64,000 bases of DNA from Candidatus Formimonas warabiya (GTDB taxonomy: Bacteria > Bacillota > Dehalobacteriia > Dehalobacteriales > Dehalobacteriaceae). Where the stretch lies: contig NZ_CP017634.1 in assembly GCF_002777255.1 (NCBI RefSeq), forward strand, positions 3,174,903 to 3,238,902, given 5' to 3'. The notes beneath the pieces are model-generated. The model was given only the letters and a program-made list of their open reading frames with translations, was not told the origin of the DNA and did not search any database. Positions within the stretch are counted from its first letter, which is position 1. Each line of letters begins with the position of its first letter. The translations under genes were made by a program, and so were the position numbers. Below are positions 18,470 through 26,851 of this stretch, piece after piece.

Positions 18470-19468
18470 TTATCGTCTTGAGGCTACATTGCCCATGGTT
18501 AAAGCCATTAAAGCCTTGATCGTGTGCATTCTGTTTTCCGCTTGATCATAAAGTACGGATTGGGGACCATCCATCACTTCGCTGGTAACTTCCACGTCAC
18601 GGTCTGCCGGCATGCAGTGCATATAAATCGCCGACTCTTTCGCCAGCTTCATTCTTCTGCTGTCCACCAACCAGCCTGGATTCTCATCGATCAGCTTTAA
18701 GCCGGCTTCTTCGTCGTTTCCTACATGCATAATCGGGCCCCAGCCTTTCGCATAAATGATATCTGCATCCTTGCAGGCCTGATCCATGTCATGTACGATT
18801 TCAAACTTGGCACCGGCTTTTCTGGCATTTTCTTTCGCCATTTCTATTACTTCCGGCATCAAGTCAAATTTCTCCGGGTGGGCTAAGGTCACATCCAGCC
18901 CAAAACGCGGCATTAAAGCGACTAAAGATTGCGCCATGGACAAGGGACGAACGTAATTAGGCGCGGAAGTCCAGGAAATAACGAACTTACGGCCTCTTAA
19001 GTCAGTGCCGAATTTTTCTCTGATGGTATACAAATCGCAGATGGACTGAGTGGGGTGCCAAATATCACACTGCATATTATAGACAGGAATTTTAGCATGC
19101 TTAGCAACTTCAGCCATCCACTTATGACCGCCCACCAGGGTGTTGCGGATGCCAATCCCATGGCCCATGCGGCTTAATACTTCAATCGTGTCTTTGGCGG
19201 TTTCCCCATGGTCAATTTGGGTTGCTTTTGGTGTTAAATAGTTTGCGTGTCCGCCCAGTTGCGTAATCCCGCATTCGAAAGCGTTTCTGGTGCGCGTTGA
19301 TTCTTCAAAAAACAGCATAAATAAAGATTTGTTTTTGCACAGCTCATGAGGCACATCCATGGCATACTTCATTTTTAAATCTTCTGTTACTTTAAATAAA
19401 GTTTCCAGTTCCTCGTTCGTCCAGTCCTGTTCGCATAAAAGGTGTTTGCCTTTGAAATGTGTTTGCAT
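18470..19468 (-). CDS. ygeW: Knotted carbamoyltransferase YgeW
   Basis: Member of the aspartate/ornithine carbamoyltransferase superfamily, 332 residues. Carbamoyl-phosphate binding is shown by EESTRTRNAFE (near residue 60), and the second domain has HPTQSICDLYT and HCMPADRD. It matches YgeW-type transcarbamylases of purine clusters, whose reaction probably yields carbamoyl phosphate from a ureido compound and hence ATP. Start 19468 has AGGAGG eight bases upstream; a longer frame to 19492 abuts the ygeY stop. It lies between ygeY and the amidohydrolase, the standard arrangement. Confidence 0.88.
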   Translation of the reverse strand: MQTHFKGKHLLCEQDWTNEELETLFKVTEDLKMKYAMDVPHELCKNKSLFMLFFEESTRTRNAFECGITQLGGHANYLTPKATQIDHGETAKDTIEVLSRMGHGIGIRNTLVGGHKWMAEVAKHAKIPVYNMQCDIWHPTQSICDLYTIREKFGTDLRGRKFVISWTSAPNYVRPLSMAQSLVALMPRFGLDVTLAHPEKFDLMPEVIEMAKENARKAGAKFEIVHDMDQACKDADIIYAKGWGPIMHVGNDEEAGLKLIDENPGWLVDSRRMKLAKESAIYMHCMPADRDVEVTSEVMDGPQSVLYDQAENRMHTIKALMALTMGNVASRR

Positions 19469-19491
19469 TCCTTTTTCCTCCTCATTCATCA

Positions 19492-20697
19492 TTATTTATT
19501 CGTGATGGCCAATGGCAGCAATGCATAAAACTTAGCGGCATCCACCAACTCGCTGATCGGCACTTGATCATCGGTAGAATGACAAAAAGCGCCATTGCCC
19601 GGTCCAAAACCAATCGTCGGAATTCCTGCTCTGCCGCATGTTTGGGTTCCGTCAGTGGAGAAATTCCATTTGCCGATGATCGGGTCTTTGTCAAACAAGG
19701 TTTTAAATGATCTGGCTCCTGCCTGAACCAGTTCGTGATCCTCGGGAATCACCCAAGAAGGGAAAAATTCCTCAGCATGTTTCACATAACCTGTATAGCT
19801 GGGATTTTCTACTTCCACAATTTTGACGGTAGCCCCTATTTTTTCGACAAGGGGCCTTACTTCATTTAATAAGTCTTCTTTGGTTTCGCCTGCTGTTGTC
19901 CTGCGGTCGATGTAGATAACAGTCTCTCCCGGGATTGTATTCAAGGAAGGCGTCTTGCACGCTACCTTAGTTACCTCCAGAGTCCCTTTTCCCAGGAAAG
20001 GATCTTCCGGCAGGTCTTTCCAGGCATCCAGCAGCTGAATAACCGGGATTGCTTTTATTAAGGAATTTTCACCCAAGTGGGCCGCACTGGCATGGGCAGC
20101 TTTACCGGGAACATTGATTTGCAGCAGAGCGCGTCCTTTATGTCCCCGCGTAATTCTCATTTCACTGGATTCTCCGATCAAAACATAGTCCGGCTTAATT
20201 TGGGGCTCTGATTCCATCAAATCCTCAAGAGCAGAACCTTCTACATCTTCTTCGGCGATCGCGCCGACAACATACAATGTAAAATCTTGATCAAGGCCCA
20301 ACTCTTTAAGGGCCTTACCTGCATAAACAAAAGCCGCCAAACAGCCTTTATCATCAACCGCACCACGTCCATAAACAATACCATTTTCTAATTTACCCTT
20401 AAATGGATCGAACCTCCATGCAGACAGCTCTCCGGCCTCAACCGTATCCATATGGGCATCATACAAAATAACAGTTTTACCTGAGCCAATACGGCCAAAA
20501 ACATTGCCGATGCGGTCTTGCTTCACTTCGTCAAAACCATTTGCCCGCATTTTATCCGCGAAAAAGTTTGCGGCTTCTCTTTCGTTATAAGTTTCACTGG
20601 GAATTGCAATAAAATCTCTGAGAAACTGCACCAGATGATCTTGCTCTTTCTCAAGATAATCACCGATCTTTTCAGCAAAAACACGTAAATCAGTCAC
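19492..20697 (-). CDS. ygeY: YgeY-family M20 hydrolase of the purine cluster
   Basis: M20 metallohydrolase of 401 residues. It contains DAHMDTVEAGE and GRGAVDDKG, the acidic pair in AIAEEDVEG and a final metal His in FCHSTDDQ. The GTG at 20697 has GAGGTGG five bases upstream; the longer frame to 20736 has no such site. YgeY homologues act with YgeW on ring-opened purine nitrogen compounds. It is the first gene of the run ygeY-ygeW-ssnA-xdhABC-PreA/PreT and lies after the terminator of the mtmB-like operon. It is a distant paralogue of the M20 gene at 4.8-6.0 kb. Confidence 0.86.
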   Translation of the reverse strand: MTDLRVFAEKIGDYLEKEQDHLVQFLRDFIAIPSETYNEREAANFFADKMRANGFDEVKQDRIGNVFGRIGSGKTVILYDAHMDTVEAGELSAWRFDPFKGKLENGIVYGRGAVDDKGCLAAFVYAGKALKELGLDQDFTLYVVGAIAEEDVEGSALEDLMESEPQIKPDYVLIGESSEMRITRGHKGRALLQINVPGKAAHASAAHLGENSLIKAIPVIQLLDAWKDLPEDPFLGKGTLEVTKVACKTPSLNTIPGETVIYIDRRTTAGETKEDLLNEVRPLVEKIGATVKIVEVENPSYTGYVKHAEEFFPSWVIPEDHELVQAGARSFKTLFDKDPIIGKWNFSTDGTQTCGRAGIPTIGFGPGNGAFCHSTDDQVPISELVDAAKFYALLPLAITNK

Positions 20698-20746
20698 AGG
20701 AACCACCTCTTTACCATTTCTTTGCTTTTTGTACATATTGCCTTAG

Positions 20747-20880
20747 TCAAAGGGAGGAAGAAAGGGCCGATTGGCCCCTTTCTTTCTCCTGGTAAGCTTT
20801 CTCTGCTCCCGGATGCAATGGATACACCAGGTCTTTGCTCATATACTCAGGAGTGAGGTTTTTTAGTTGGGAATGGTTAC
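20747..20880 (-). pseudogene. C-terminal remnant of a TAXI-type TRAP solute-binding protein
   Basis: About 44 codons read HSQLKNLTPEYMSKDLVYPL and then HPGAEKAYQEK, the usual end of TAXI-family TRAP substrate-binding proteins (DLTPE...VPLHPGA..YY.E). The other 280 or so residues, and the TRAP permease, are absent. The MtmB-like stop lies only some 50 bases upstream, so most of the gene was deleted there. A terminator hairpin lies inside the remnant. Read as a decayed gene rather than a working small protein. Confidence 0.7.
20761..20788 (-). terminator. Terminator of the corrinoid/MtmB-like operon
   Basis: On the minus strand a GC-rich stem (AAAGGGGCC facing GGCCCTTT, loop AATC) is followed by CTTCCTCCCTTT. 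It lies inside the TAXI remnant, about 150 bases after the MtmB-like stop, and would separate that operon from ygeY. The one-base bulge and interrupted U-run make it moderate. Confidence 0.5.
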
Positions 20881-20931
20881 AGGGGCAACAGCTTTCTGCA
20901 AGCTGTTTTTGGTTAACTTGCATGGAAGCGA

Positions 20932-22323
20932 TCATGAGTATATTCCGTCTCCAGGAAGGGGAATACCCAATTCTGCGGCATATTTTCTCATCCTCAGGTA
21001 AAGATCCAAATATTCCTTGGACGGCTCTAGGGTTTTCACATTAAAGCACTCCGGAAAACTCTGGCCTTTGGGGGGATTCTTCAACTCATGCTCATATTTG
21101 GGGATCACTTCATTGAGAATTTCGTTGGCTTTTTGAGCGCTTAAACCGGCTGTTCCTTTGAACACCGCCGAGGTATACCAGGCTTCCAGGGGAGTCAGAT
21201 GATTCTTATATTTGCCCCCGCCTGATCTGGGACCGATGGTAAACTCCAGGCCGGAGACACCTGCTGCCGTAAACCCGGCAATGGTTTCATAGAAAAACAT
21301 TTCTGTGCAGGGCCCGGAAACCTGGTTGATCGTCTTTAATTTGACAATATGGGTATTCCGGCCTACGGCCTGGGTGGCAATGGTCTGAGACCAGATGGCA
21401 TGCCGCCCGTTGTTTCCCGCGTAACGCAAATCATAACAGGGCGCCCCCGAGAGATGGGCCCGGTGCACAGGATACTGAAGCAGGTCGGTGGCGATGCCTG
21501 CCACAGCACACCCTTCCGGTCCCCCGGTATATCCCCCGATCATCACCGGCGATCCTGATTCAACGTATCCACCCAATTCCAAAGTTTGCACAATTTTATG
21601 CAGGCTGGTGTAATTGGTCTTTAATGCGGCCGGGATCAGCACAAGGGCAATTTGGGGCTGTTTAAAGACCCCGAAGGCGGCCAGATTGCCGTATTCCGTA
21701 CTGCTGCTCGCCACCAGCATATTGCCGATGCCGACCCGGCCCGCCCGCCACTGGGCTTCCCTTCTCAGGCGGGCTTCATAAAAGCCGGCGAAGGTTTCGT
21801 AAGGACTGTGAGCCAAGAGGGGTGACCCCAACACCGTGTCCAGAGAGGGGCCCTCATGAATATCAATCAAGCGGCTGCTCAGAATGCCCTGGGCCACGGG
21901 AACATAATATTCTTCATTCATCTGGATGGACAAGGGTCCACCGTATTTCGGCGCCTTGCCGTCACTGGGTTTTCTCGCCTGGATGGTGACTTTTTCCTGT
22001 CCCTCACCCAGGGTCATTTCCGAGGGGGCCTGTTCGATCCCCCGGAGCAGTTCTTCTTCATCAATTTCTACCACCGTCTCGGTATTGGTGCAAAAGATAC
22101 CCAGCCGTAAAGCCGCTTCCTTTCCCGCCTCAAAATACCGGTCCGCCAGATCCATGTCTTCATTGACAGGCTTCGTAATATCGCAGGTTTTTTCCAGGTG
22201 ATATTTCGCCACAATATCTTTAATGGTTTGGGGGACAATTTCATAGTCCCACTGTTTTTCCGTCACCCGCTTCCCTGTTCTGACCCGGTCCAGTGTTTTT
22301 AAAATATCGACTGCAGAACCCAT
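20932..22323 (-). CDS. MtmB-family methyltransferase lacking pyrrolysine
   Basis: A 463-residue homologue of methanogen monomethylamine:corrinoid methyltransferase. Shared segments along the whole length include the N-terminus (LDRVRTGKRVTEKQWD), GIFCTNTE near residue 75, SPYETFAG at 173-180, GGYTGGPEG, VSGPCTEMFFYE and the C-terminal GQSFPECFNVKTLEPSKEYL. Authentic MtmB needs pyrrolysine encoded by UAG near residue 202. Here the matching stretch (GNLAAFGVF, residues 212-220) is fully sense, and the gene ends in TGA. It is therefore a non-Pyl member, analogous to non-Pyl MttB proteins that demethylate betaines. GGAGGTGA precedes the ATG. It follows its corrinoid partner by 25 bases. The substrate is unknown; an N-methyl compound is likely. 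Confidence 0.84.
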   Translation of the reverse strand: MGSAVDILKTLDRVRTGKRVTEKQWDYEIVPQTIKDIVAKYHLEKTCDITKPVNEDMDLADRYFEAGKEAALRLGIFCTNTETVVEIDEEELLRGIEQAPSEMTLGEGQEKVTIQARKPSDGKAPKYGGPLSIQMNEEYYVPVAQGILSSRLIDIHEGPSLDTVLGSPLLAHSPYETFAGFYEARLRREAQWRAGRVGIGNMLVASSSTEYGNLAAFGVFKQPQIALVLIPAALKTNYTSLHKIVQTLELGGYVESGSPVMIGGYTGGPEGCAVAGIATDLLQYPVHRAHLSGAPCYDLRYAGNNGRHAIWSQTIATQAVGRNTHIVKLKTINQVSGPCTEMFFYETIAGFTAAGVSGLEFTIGPRSGGGKYKNHLTPLEAWYTSAVFKGTAGLSAQKANEILNEVIPKYEHELKNPPKGQSFPECFNVKTLEPSKEYLDLYLRMRKYAAELGIPLPGDGIYS

Positions 22324-22348
22324 TTAAGATCACCTCCAAAGAAAATTA

Positions 22349-23017
22349 TTAGTCACCCATGAGCATCTCCGTAATCACATCTGTTCCCATCAAGCTTTTG
22401 CATATCTTTACGGCCCCGACGGCAGTCCTGGCGTAAGCATCGGCCCCAATGACCCGCGCCCAATTGGGGTCGATGGGCCCGCCCCCCACAATGACTTTAA
22501 ACCGGGTGTTCAGTTCTTCTTGTTTGAGCCGTTTAATCAGCTCTTCCATGTAATAGGCAGAAGTCGTCAATAAAGAGGACATGGCAATGATGTCGGCTTG
22601 CTCTTCCAGGGCCTTTTCGATAAATTTGTTGGTACTGACATCGACCCCCAAGTCCACTACGTAAAAACCATTTACCGAGAGGGTGGTGGCCACCAGATTT
22701 TTGCCGATATCATGAAGATCACCCTTCACGGTACCAATGACAATTTTTCCGGTAAAGGCACTTTTCTCGCTGCCCATGTAAGGGGTCAAGGAATCAATCA
22801 ATACCTTCATGGCTTCTCCGCCCAACATCAGTTCCGGCAAGAAGGCCTCCAGATTCTCAAATGCTTCTCCCAACTGCTCCAGTCCGCTGACGCCACCTTT
22901 TTGAATGGCCTCGATGGGGCTAACCTTGTTTTCCAGTACTTCATCAGCCAGTTTTTTTACATCCTCTTTGCTGCCGTTTCGCACCGCATCGGCAATTCTC
23001 TTAAATAAATCCGACAA
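22349..23017 (-). CDS. Corrinoid methyl-carrier protein (MtmC/MtbC type)
   Basis: Small cobalamin-binding protein of 222 residues that shuttles a methyl group between two methyltransferases. Residues 1-85 form the helical cap domain (EAFLPELMLGGEAM). Residues 90-215 form the cobalamin-binding Rossmann-like domain with GDLHDIGKN (DXHXXG at 100-105, the lower-ligand His), MSSLLTTS and VGGGP. The start is a TTG at 23017 behind a GGAGGGAG site; no ATG fits the conserved N-terminus. First gene of the operon with the MtmB-like protein. The upstream region carries the same palindrome as the transporter operon, which suggests LacI-family control. No RamA-type activator is nearby. Confidence 0.92.
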   Translation of the reverse strand: MSDLFKRIADAVRNGSKEDVKKLADEVLENKVSPIEAIQKGGVSGLEQLGEAFENLEAFLPELMLGGEAMKVLIDSLTPYMGSEKSAFTGKIVIGTVKGDLHDIGKNLVATTLSVNGFYVVDLGVDVSTNKFIEKALEEQADIIAMSSLLTTSAYYMEELIKRLKQEELNTRFKVIVGGGPIDPNWARVIGADAYARTAVGAVKICKSLMGTDVITEMLMGD

Positions 23018-23122
23018 ATTTGCCCACTCCCTCCACTAAATTATTTCAGTCACTACAATAAACGAAGCGAAAACCCTTTCCTTTCTTTCCTAAATTTATT
23101 ATATGGGAACTCCCACCTCCTT

Positions 23123-23237
23123 TATGAACACGTGTTCATAATATTTCAAAAAAAATATTCCTGTAATTATCACAACTATGTGAGATTTCTACCCATATAT
23201 TTCGACCTTTTTTAGGATTTTCCTGCTCACGTGTGCA
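23123..23237 (-). promoter_or_regulatory. Operator pair upstream of the corrinoid/MtmB-like operon
   Basis: An 18-base perfect palindrome, TATGAACACGTGTTCATA, lies at 23123-23140. A second CACGTG site, TGCTCACGTGTGCA, lies at 23224-23237, centred 99 bases away. On the minus strand a TATTAT -10-like hexamer abuts the first palindrome, so a bound protein would cover the start of transcription. The same two sites, in the same order and with similar intervening sequence, occur before the BMP transporter gene (27995-28084). The likely binder is the LacI-family protein encoded at 28.4 kb. Confidence 0.72.
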
Positions 23238-23274
23238 TTATTTTTGTCCTTTCTGTACCTAATGCCCATGGCGT

Positions 23275-24192
23275 CTAAAACCCCTCTTCTCCCCGCTCGA
23301 AAGGTTTTCCGTTATAACGGGGGGCCATAGACGGACCCACGACAAAGAGAGCCAATAGGGTGATCAAATAGGGGGCAATCAAAAAAATTTGGTACGGGAT
23401 ATTGAATCCGATAATCTGCATGCGCAGCTGAAAGGCATCGGACATGCCGAAGATCAGGGCGGCCACCAGCACGCCCAAAGGCTGATACCGGCCGAAAATA
23501 ATGGCTGCCAAAGCAATATAGCCCCTTCCCGCTGTCATGCCGTCTTGAAAAAAGTGTAAATCACCGATGGTGAGGCTGGCCCCACCCAGCGCTCCAAAGA
23601 TACTGCTGATCAGCAAACCGGCATATCGTGTCTTGGCGACACTAACGCCAAGGGTATCCGCCGCATAGGGGTGCTCGCCTACCGCCTTTATTTTCAGACC
23701 GGCAGAAGTATGGGAAAAGACTACAATGGTGACGATGAGAAACACCAGTCCCAGAAAAAGCAGAATGGTTTGCTGGGCGAGAACATCGCCCAGAAAGGGA
23801 ATATCTCGCACCAGGGCAAAGTCCATTTTAGGCAAACCGGGGCATTTCTCATATCCGTTTCCTGTGGCAAAAGACTTGCGGAAAATTGTGCTGGTTAAAC
23901 CTAAAGCCAGAATATTGATCCCCACCCCGTAGACCACCTGATCGCATTTCAGCAACACCAAAAAAACAGCATGGATCAGCGCCAAAATCAGGCCTGCCCC
24001 GACGGCAGCAAGTAAGCCCCCAGAGACGCTGCCGGAAAAAAACGCCACATGGTAGGAAAAATAGGCCCCGATAATCATGGAGGCTTCAATACCTAAATTA
24101 AGGACGCCGCTTTTCTCCGCATATAAGTCGCCCAGAGCGGCAAGCAGTATGGGGGTCGATAATGCCAGGCCGCTGATGATAAAACTTTCCAT
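23275..24192 (-). CDS. Nucleoside/purine ABC transporter permease (second subunit)
   Basis: Integral membrane permease of the BPD_transp_2 family, 305 residues with about nine hydrophobic segments. The motif LNLGIEASMIIGAYFSY near residue 30 and the C-terminal GRGYIALAAIIFGRYQP are characteristic of nucleoside (NupQ-type) importers. It is the last gene of a four-gene BMP-type operon (27886 to 23275) and starts six bases after the other permease. It should pair with that permease to form the channel. Confidence 0.9.
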   Translation of the reverse strand: MESFIISGLALSTPILLAALGDLYAEKSGVLNLGIEASMIIGAYFSYHVAFFSGSVSGGLLAAVGAGLILALIHAVFLVLLKCDQVVYGVGINILALGLTSTIFRKSFATGNGYEKCPGLPKMDFALVRDIPFLGDVLAQQTILLFLGLVFLIVTIVVFSHTSAGLKIKAVGEHPYAADTLGVSVAKTRYAGLLISSIFGALGGASLTIGDLHFFQDGMTAGRGYIALAAIIFGRYQPLGVLVAALIFGMSDAFQLRMQIIGFNIPYQIFLIAPYLITLLALFVVGPSMAPRYNGKPFERGEEGF

Positions 24193-24198
24193 CCCTTC

Positions 24199-25257
24199 TC
24201 AGCTCCTCTTTTTCGGCCTTCTTTTTTCAAATATTTTTCTCAGACCAACCATGCCGATAGAGCTCAAAATTGCCAGTGCCATCATCACCTTGACAATGGA
24301 CACGGGAATGCCCAAAGCAATTTGCATGGAACTGGCCCCATTGAGCAGCGCGCCGTAAAAAAAGGCGGCGATCAGCGTTCCCACAGGATGCAGCCCGCCC
24401 AGCAAAGCAACCGGAATGGCGTGATAACCGTAATCCACTAAAAACCCTTCCGTTAATCGATGCTGGACCCCCAAAATCTCTACGCTTCCGGCCAGGGAAC
24501 CGATAAAACCGCTCAGGGCCATGGTGATCATAATCACCTTTGACGTCTGAATGCCCCCATAGACGGAAGCATCCGGGTTGGATCCTACCGCTCTGATTTC
24601 ATACCCGAGTGTCCGGTGTTGAAAGATATAATAGATCAAGAATGCACAGGCCAGCACCAGAACCAGACCCCCGTGCAGATCCGTCCCGGGTAATTGGGGA
24701 AGCCGGGCGGAGGGAAGTATTTTGGGACTCCAGGGGATGCCCTGTCCCGGAGCTCTTAAGAAGGTGCTTACGCAGGCCCCCAAAATGTAAATGGCAATAA
24801 AATTCATAAAAATAGATACTAAAATTTCATTAAATCCTTTTTTTACTTTGAGATAGCCTGGAATAAAAGCCCATAAGGCTCCTGCCCCACCTCCGGCACC
24901 TAAAGCCAGGAGGATATGAATCATGGCCGGAATGCCGTCCAAGGAGACACCTACCCAGGTGGAAAACAGGGCCCCCATATACAGTTGTCCTTCCACACCA
25001 ATATTAAAGATGCCCCCTTTAAAAGATAAAGCGACCGCCAGACCGGCAAAAGCCAAGGGCATAAACCGGAGCAAGGTGGCAGAAAACCCGTATTTTGACC
25101 CAAAGGAACCAAGGAACATTTCTTTATAAGCAGTGACCGGGTTGACGCCAAACAGGGCAATGATCACGCCCGCCCCCGCCAGGCCCAACAGCAAGGACAG
25201 AAGAGGAAACAGCAGGGCGGAAATCCCTTTGGTTTCAAAAAATCGCACATATTTCAT
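24199..25257 (-). CDS. Nucleoside/purine ABC transporter permease (first subunit)
   Basis: Membrane permease of 352 residues in the same family as its downstream neighbour (NupP type). It has many hydrophobic spans, GGIFNIGVEGQLYMGA near residue 80 and AVGSNPDASVYGGI near residue 230. The chosen ATG at 25257 has GAGG nine bases upstream; a GTG at 25272 would overlap its own ribosome-binding site. Located 24 bases after the ATPase gene. Its partners show that this is a complete importer of nucleosides or related purine compounds. Confidence 0.88.
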   Translation of the reverse strand: MKYVRFFETKGISALLFPLLSLLLGLAGAGVIIALFGVNPVTAYKEMFLGSFGSKYGFSATLLRFMPLAFAGLAVALSFKGGIFNIGVEGQLYMGALFSTWVGVSLDGIPAMIHILLALGAGGGAGALWAFIPGYLKVKKGFNEILVSIFMNFIAIYILGACVSTFLRAPGQGIPWSPKILPSARLPQLPGTDLHGGLVLVLACAFLIYYIFQHRTLGYEIRAVGSNPDASVYGGIQTSKVIMITMALSGFIGSLAGSVEILGVQHRLTEGFLVDYGYHAIPVALLGGLHPVGTLIAAFFYGALLNGASSMQIALGIPVSIVKVMMALAILSSIGMVGLRKIFEKRRPKKRS

Positions 25258-25281
25258 CACTCTTTTCCTCACCCCCTGTCT

Positions 25282-26793
25282 TTACCGGCGCCCCGCCATC
25301 AGCAAGCCCACGGTCCAAAGATCCACGGCGCCGGCATCAAACACGCCCACGATATCTCCATGGTACAAAACCATGATCCGGTCACTCATGTCAAATATTT
25401 CTTCCAGCTCCGTAGATATATACAATACGGCGGTCCCGGCTTCTTTCTGTTTCAGGATCCATCTCTGCACAAATTTTGTCGCGGCTACATCCAACCCCCG
25501 GGTGGGCTGGGCGGCGATGAGCACTTGGGGCGGAACAGCCAGTTCCCTTGCTAAGATTAATTTTTGTTGGTTTCCCCCGGATAAGTGGGCGGCACGGGCG
25601 TTTACGTCCGGTGTCAACACATGGTATTCTTCTACTTTTTTCCGGGCAAAGGAATCATTATAGGTATGATTTAATTTTCCCCCGCTAGAACAGGGTTCTT
25701 GATAATATCTGCCCAGCAGTAAATTGTCTTTTACGGAGAAATCCAGGATTAACCCGTGTTTGTGCCGGTCCTCAGGGATATACCGAATGTTTCTTTTTTG
25801 CCTTTCCCTGGGGTTTAAAGTACTAATATTCTCTTCCCCCAGCATCATGCTCCCTGCCCCCGGCTTTCTCAGTCCCGCTAAGGCTTCCGCCAGCTCGGTC
25901 TGACCATTTCCCGACACACCGGCCACCCCGACAATTTCTCCCTGATATAAGTTGAAAGTAACCCCGTTCACGGCCCTTAGGCCTCTATTGTCTTTGACCA
26001 CTAAATTCTTTACCTGCAACACCGGGGTCCGGGAATCCCGTCCTGTCTTTTCCTTTTTTACAAGCAGCTCAATGTTTTCTCCGACCATTTTTACGGCCAG
26101 CTCATTTTTGTCCTTGATCTCTTTCCGCTGATAGGTCCCCACGCTTTTACCTGCTCTCATCACGGTGATGCGATCCGATATTTCCAGGATCTCGTCTAAT
26201 TTGTGGGTAATCAAAACCACGGCATTTCCCTTTCCGGTATACTGCCGAATAAAGGCAAACAATTCCTCAATTTCTTGGGGAGTTAAAACCGCTGTGGGTT
26301 CATCAAGAATTAAAAGACTGCTTTTCCGGTAAAGGGCTTTGAGGATTTCCACTTTTTGCTGGGCCCCCACAGAAAGGTTTCTGATTTCCTGATGCAGCTC
26401 AACCCTGATCTGGTAAGTTTCCATCAGGCCGGTCACCTGGGCGGATACCTTCTTTTGATCCAAAAATGGGGCCCGCTCTGATTTTAGCCCCAGCATAATA
26501 TTCTCTAATACCGTCATATTGGGTACCAGCATAAAATGCTGATGCACCATGCCAATGCCATTTTTTATGGATTCATGAATGCTATGGAAACTAAATTTTT
26601 TGCCTTCATAGAAGATCTCTCCCCCGTCCGGAGCGTAGAGCCCGTAAATGCACTTCATCAAAGTGGTTTTGCCGGCCCCGTTTTCTCCAATAATGGCATG
26701 TACTTCCCCTTCATTTAAATCAAAATCAACCCCATCGTTGGCGGCTATATCGCCGAATTGTTTCGTTAAACCAACTATCTCCAGTTTCTTCAT
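25282..26793 (-). CDS. Nucleoside/purine ABC transporter ATP-binding protein (two ABC domains)
   Basis: Energises the importer. The 503-residue protein contains two ABC cassettes, as in sugar and nucleoside importers. The first has GENGAGKTTL, the signature LSVGAQQK and Walker B LLILDEPTA. The second has the degenerate loop GVSGNGQTEL and the signature LSGGNQQK. Degeneracy of the second Walker A is normal in this family. A 30-base perfect palindrome lies between it and the BMP gene upstream, probably lowering its expression relative to the binding protein. Confidence 0.93.
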   Translation of the reverse strand: MKKLEIVGLTKQFGDIAANDGVDFDLNEGEVHAIIGENGAGKTTLMKCIYGLYAPDGGEIFYEGKKFSFHSIHESIKNGIGMVHQHFMLVPNMTVLENIMLGLKSERAPFLDQKKVSAQVTGLMETYQIRVELHQEIRNLSVGAQQKVEILKALYRKSSLLILDEPTAVLTPQEIEELFAFIRQYTGKGNAVVLITHKLDEILEISDRITVMRAGKSVGTYQRKEIKDKNELAVKMVGENIELLVKKEKTGRDSRTPVLQVKNLVVKDNRGLRAVNGVTFNLYQGEIVGVAGVSGNGQTELAEALAGLRKPGAGSMMLGEENISTLNPRERQKRNIRYIPEDRHKHGLILDFSVKDNLLLGRYYQEPCSSGGKLNHTYNDSFARKKVEEYHVLTPDVNARAAHLSGGNQQKLILARELAVPPQVLIAAQPTRGLDVAATKFVQRWILKQKEAGTAVLYISTELEEIFDMSDRIMVLYHGDIVGVFDAGAVDLWTVGLLMAGRR

Positions 26794-26810
26794 ACATTTC
26801 TCTCCTGGAT

Positions 26811-26840
26811 CAGGAAGAAGGAGGATCCTCCTTCTTCCTG
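26811..26840 (-). terminator. 30-base perfect palindrome between binding protein and ATPase genes
   Basis: CAGGAAGAAGGAGGA is followed directly by its exact reverse complement. In RNA it forms a 13-15 bp hairpin. No U-run follows on the minus strand, so it is more likely a 3'-end stabiliser or partial attenuator than a full terminator. This position, after the binding-protein gene of an ABC operon, is typical for raising the amount of binding protein. Confidence 0.65.
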
Positions 26841-26851
26841 CTGCCCGTATT

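Noticed and set aside
20932..22323. Possible pyrrolysine codon in the MtmB-like gene
   Set aside because: The frame is continuous with no internal TAG and ends in TGA. No pyl genes are visible in the window.
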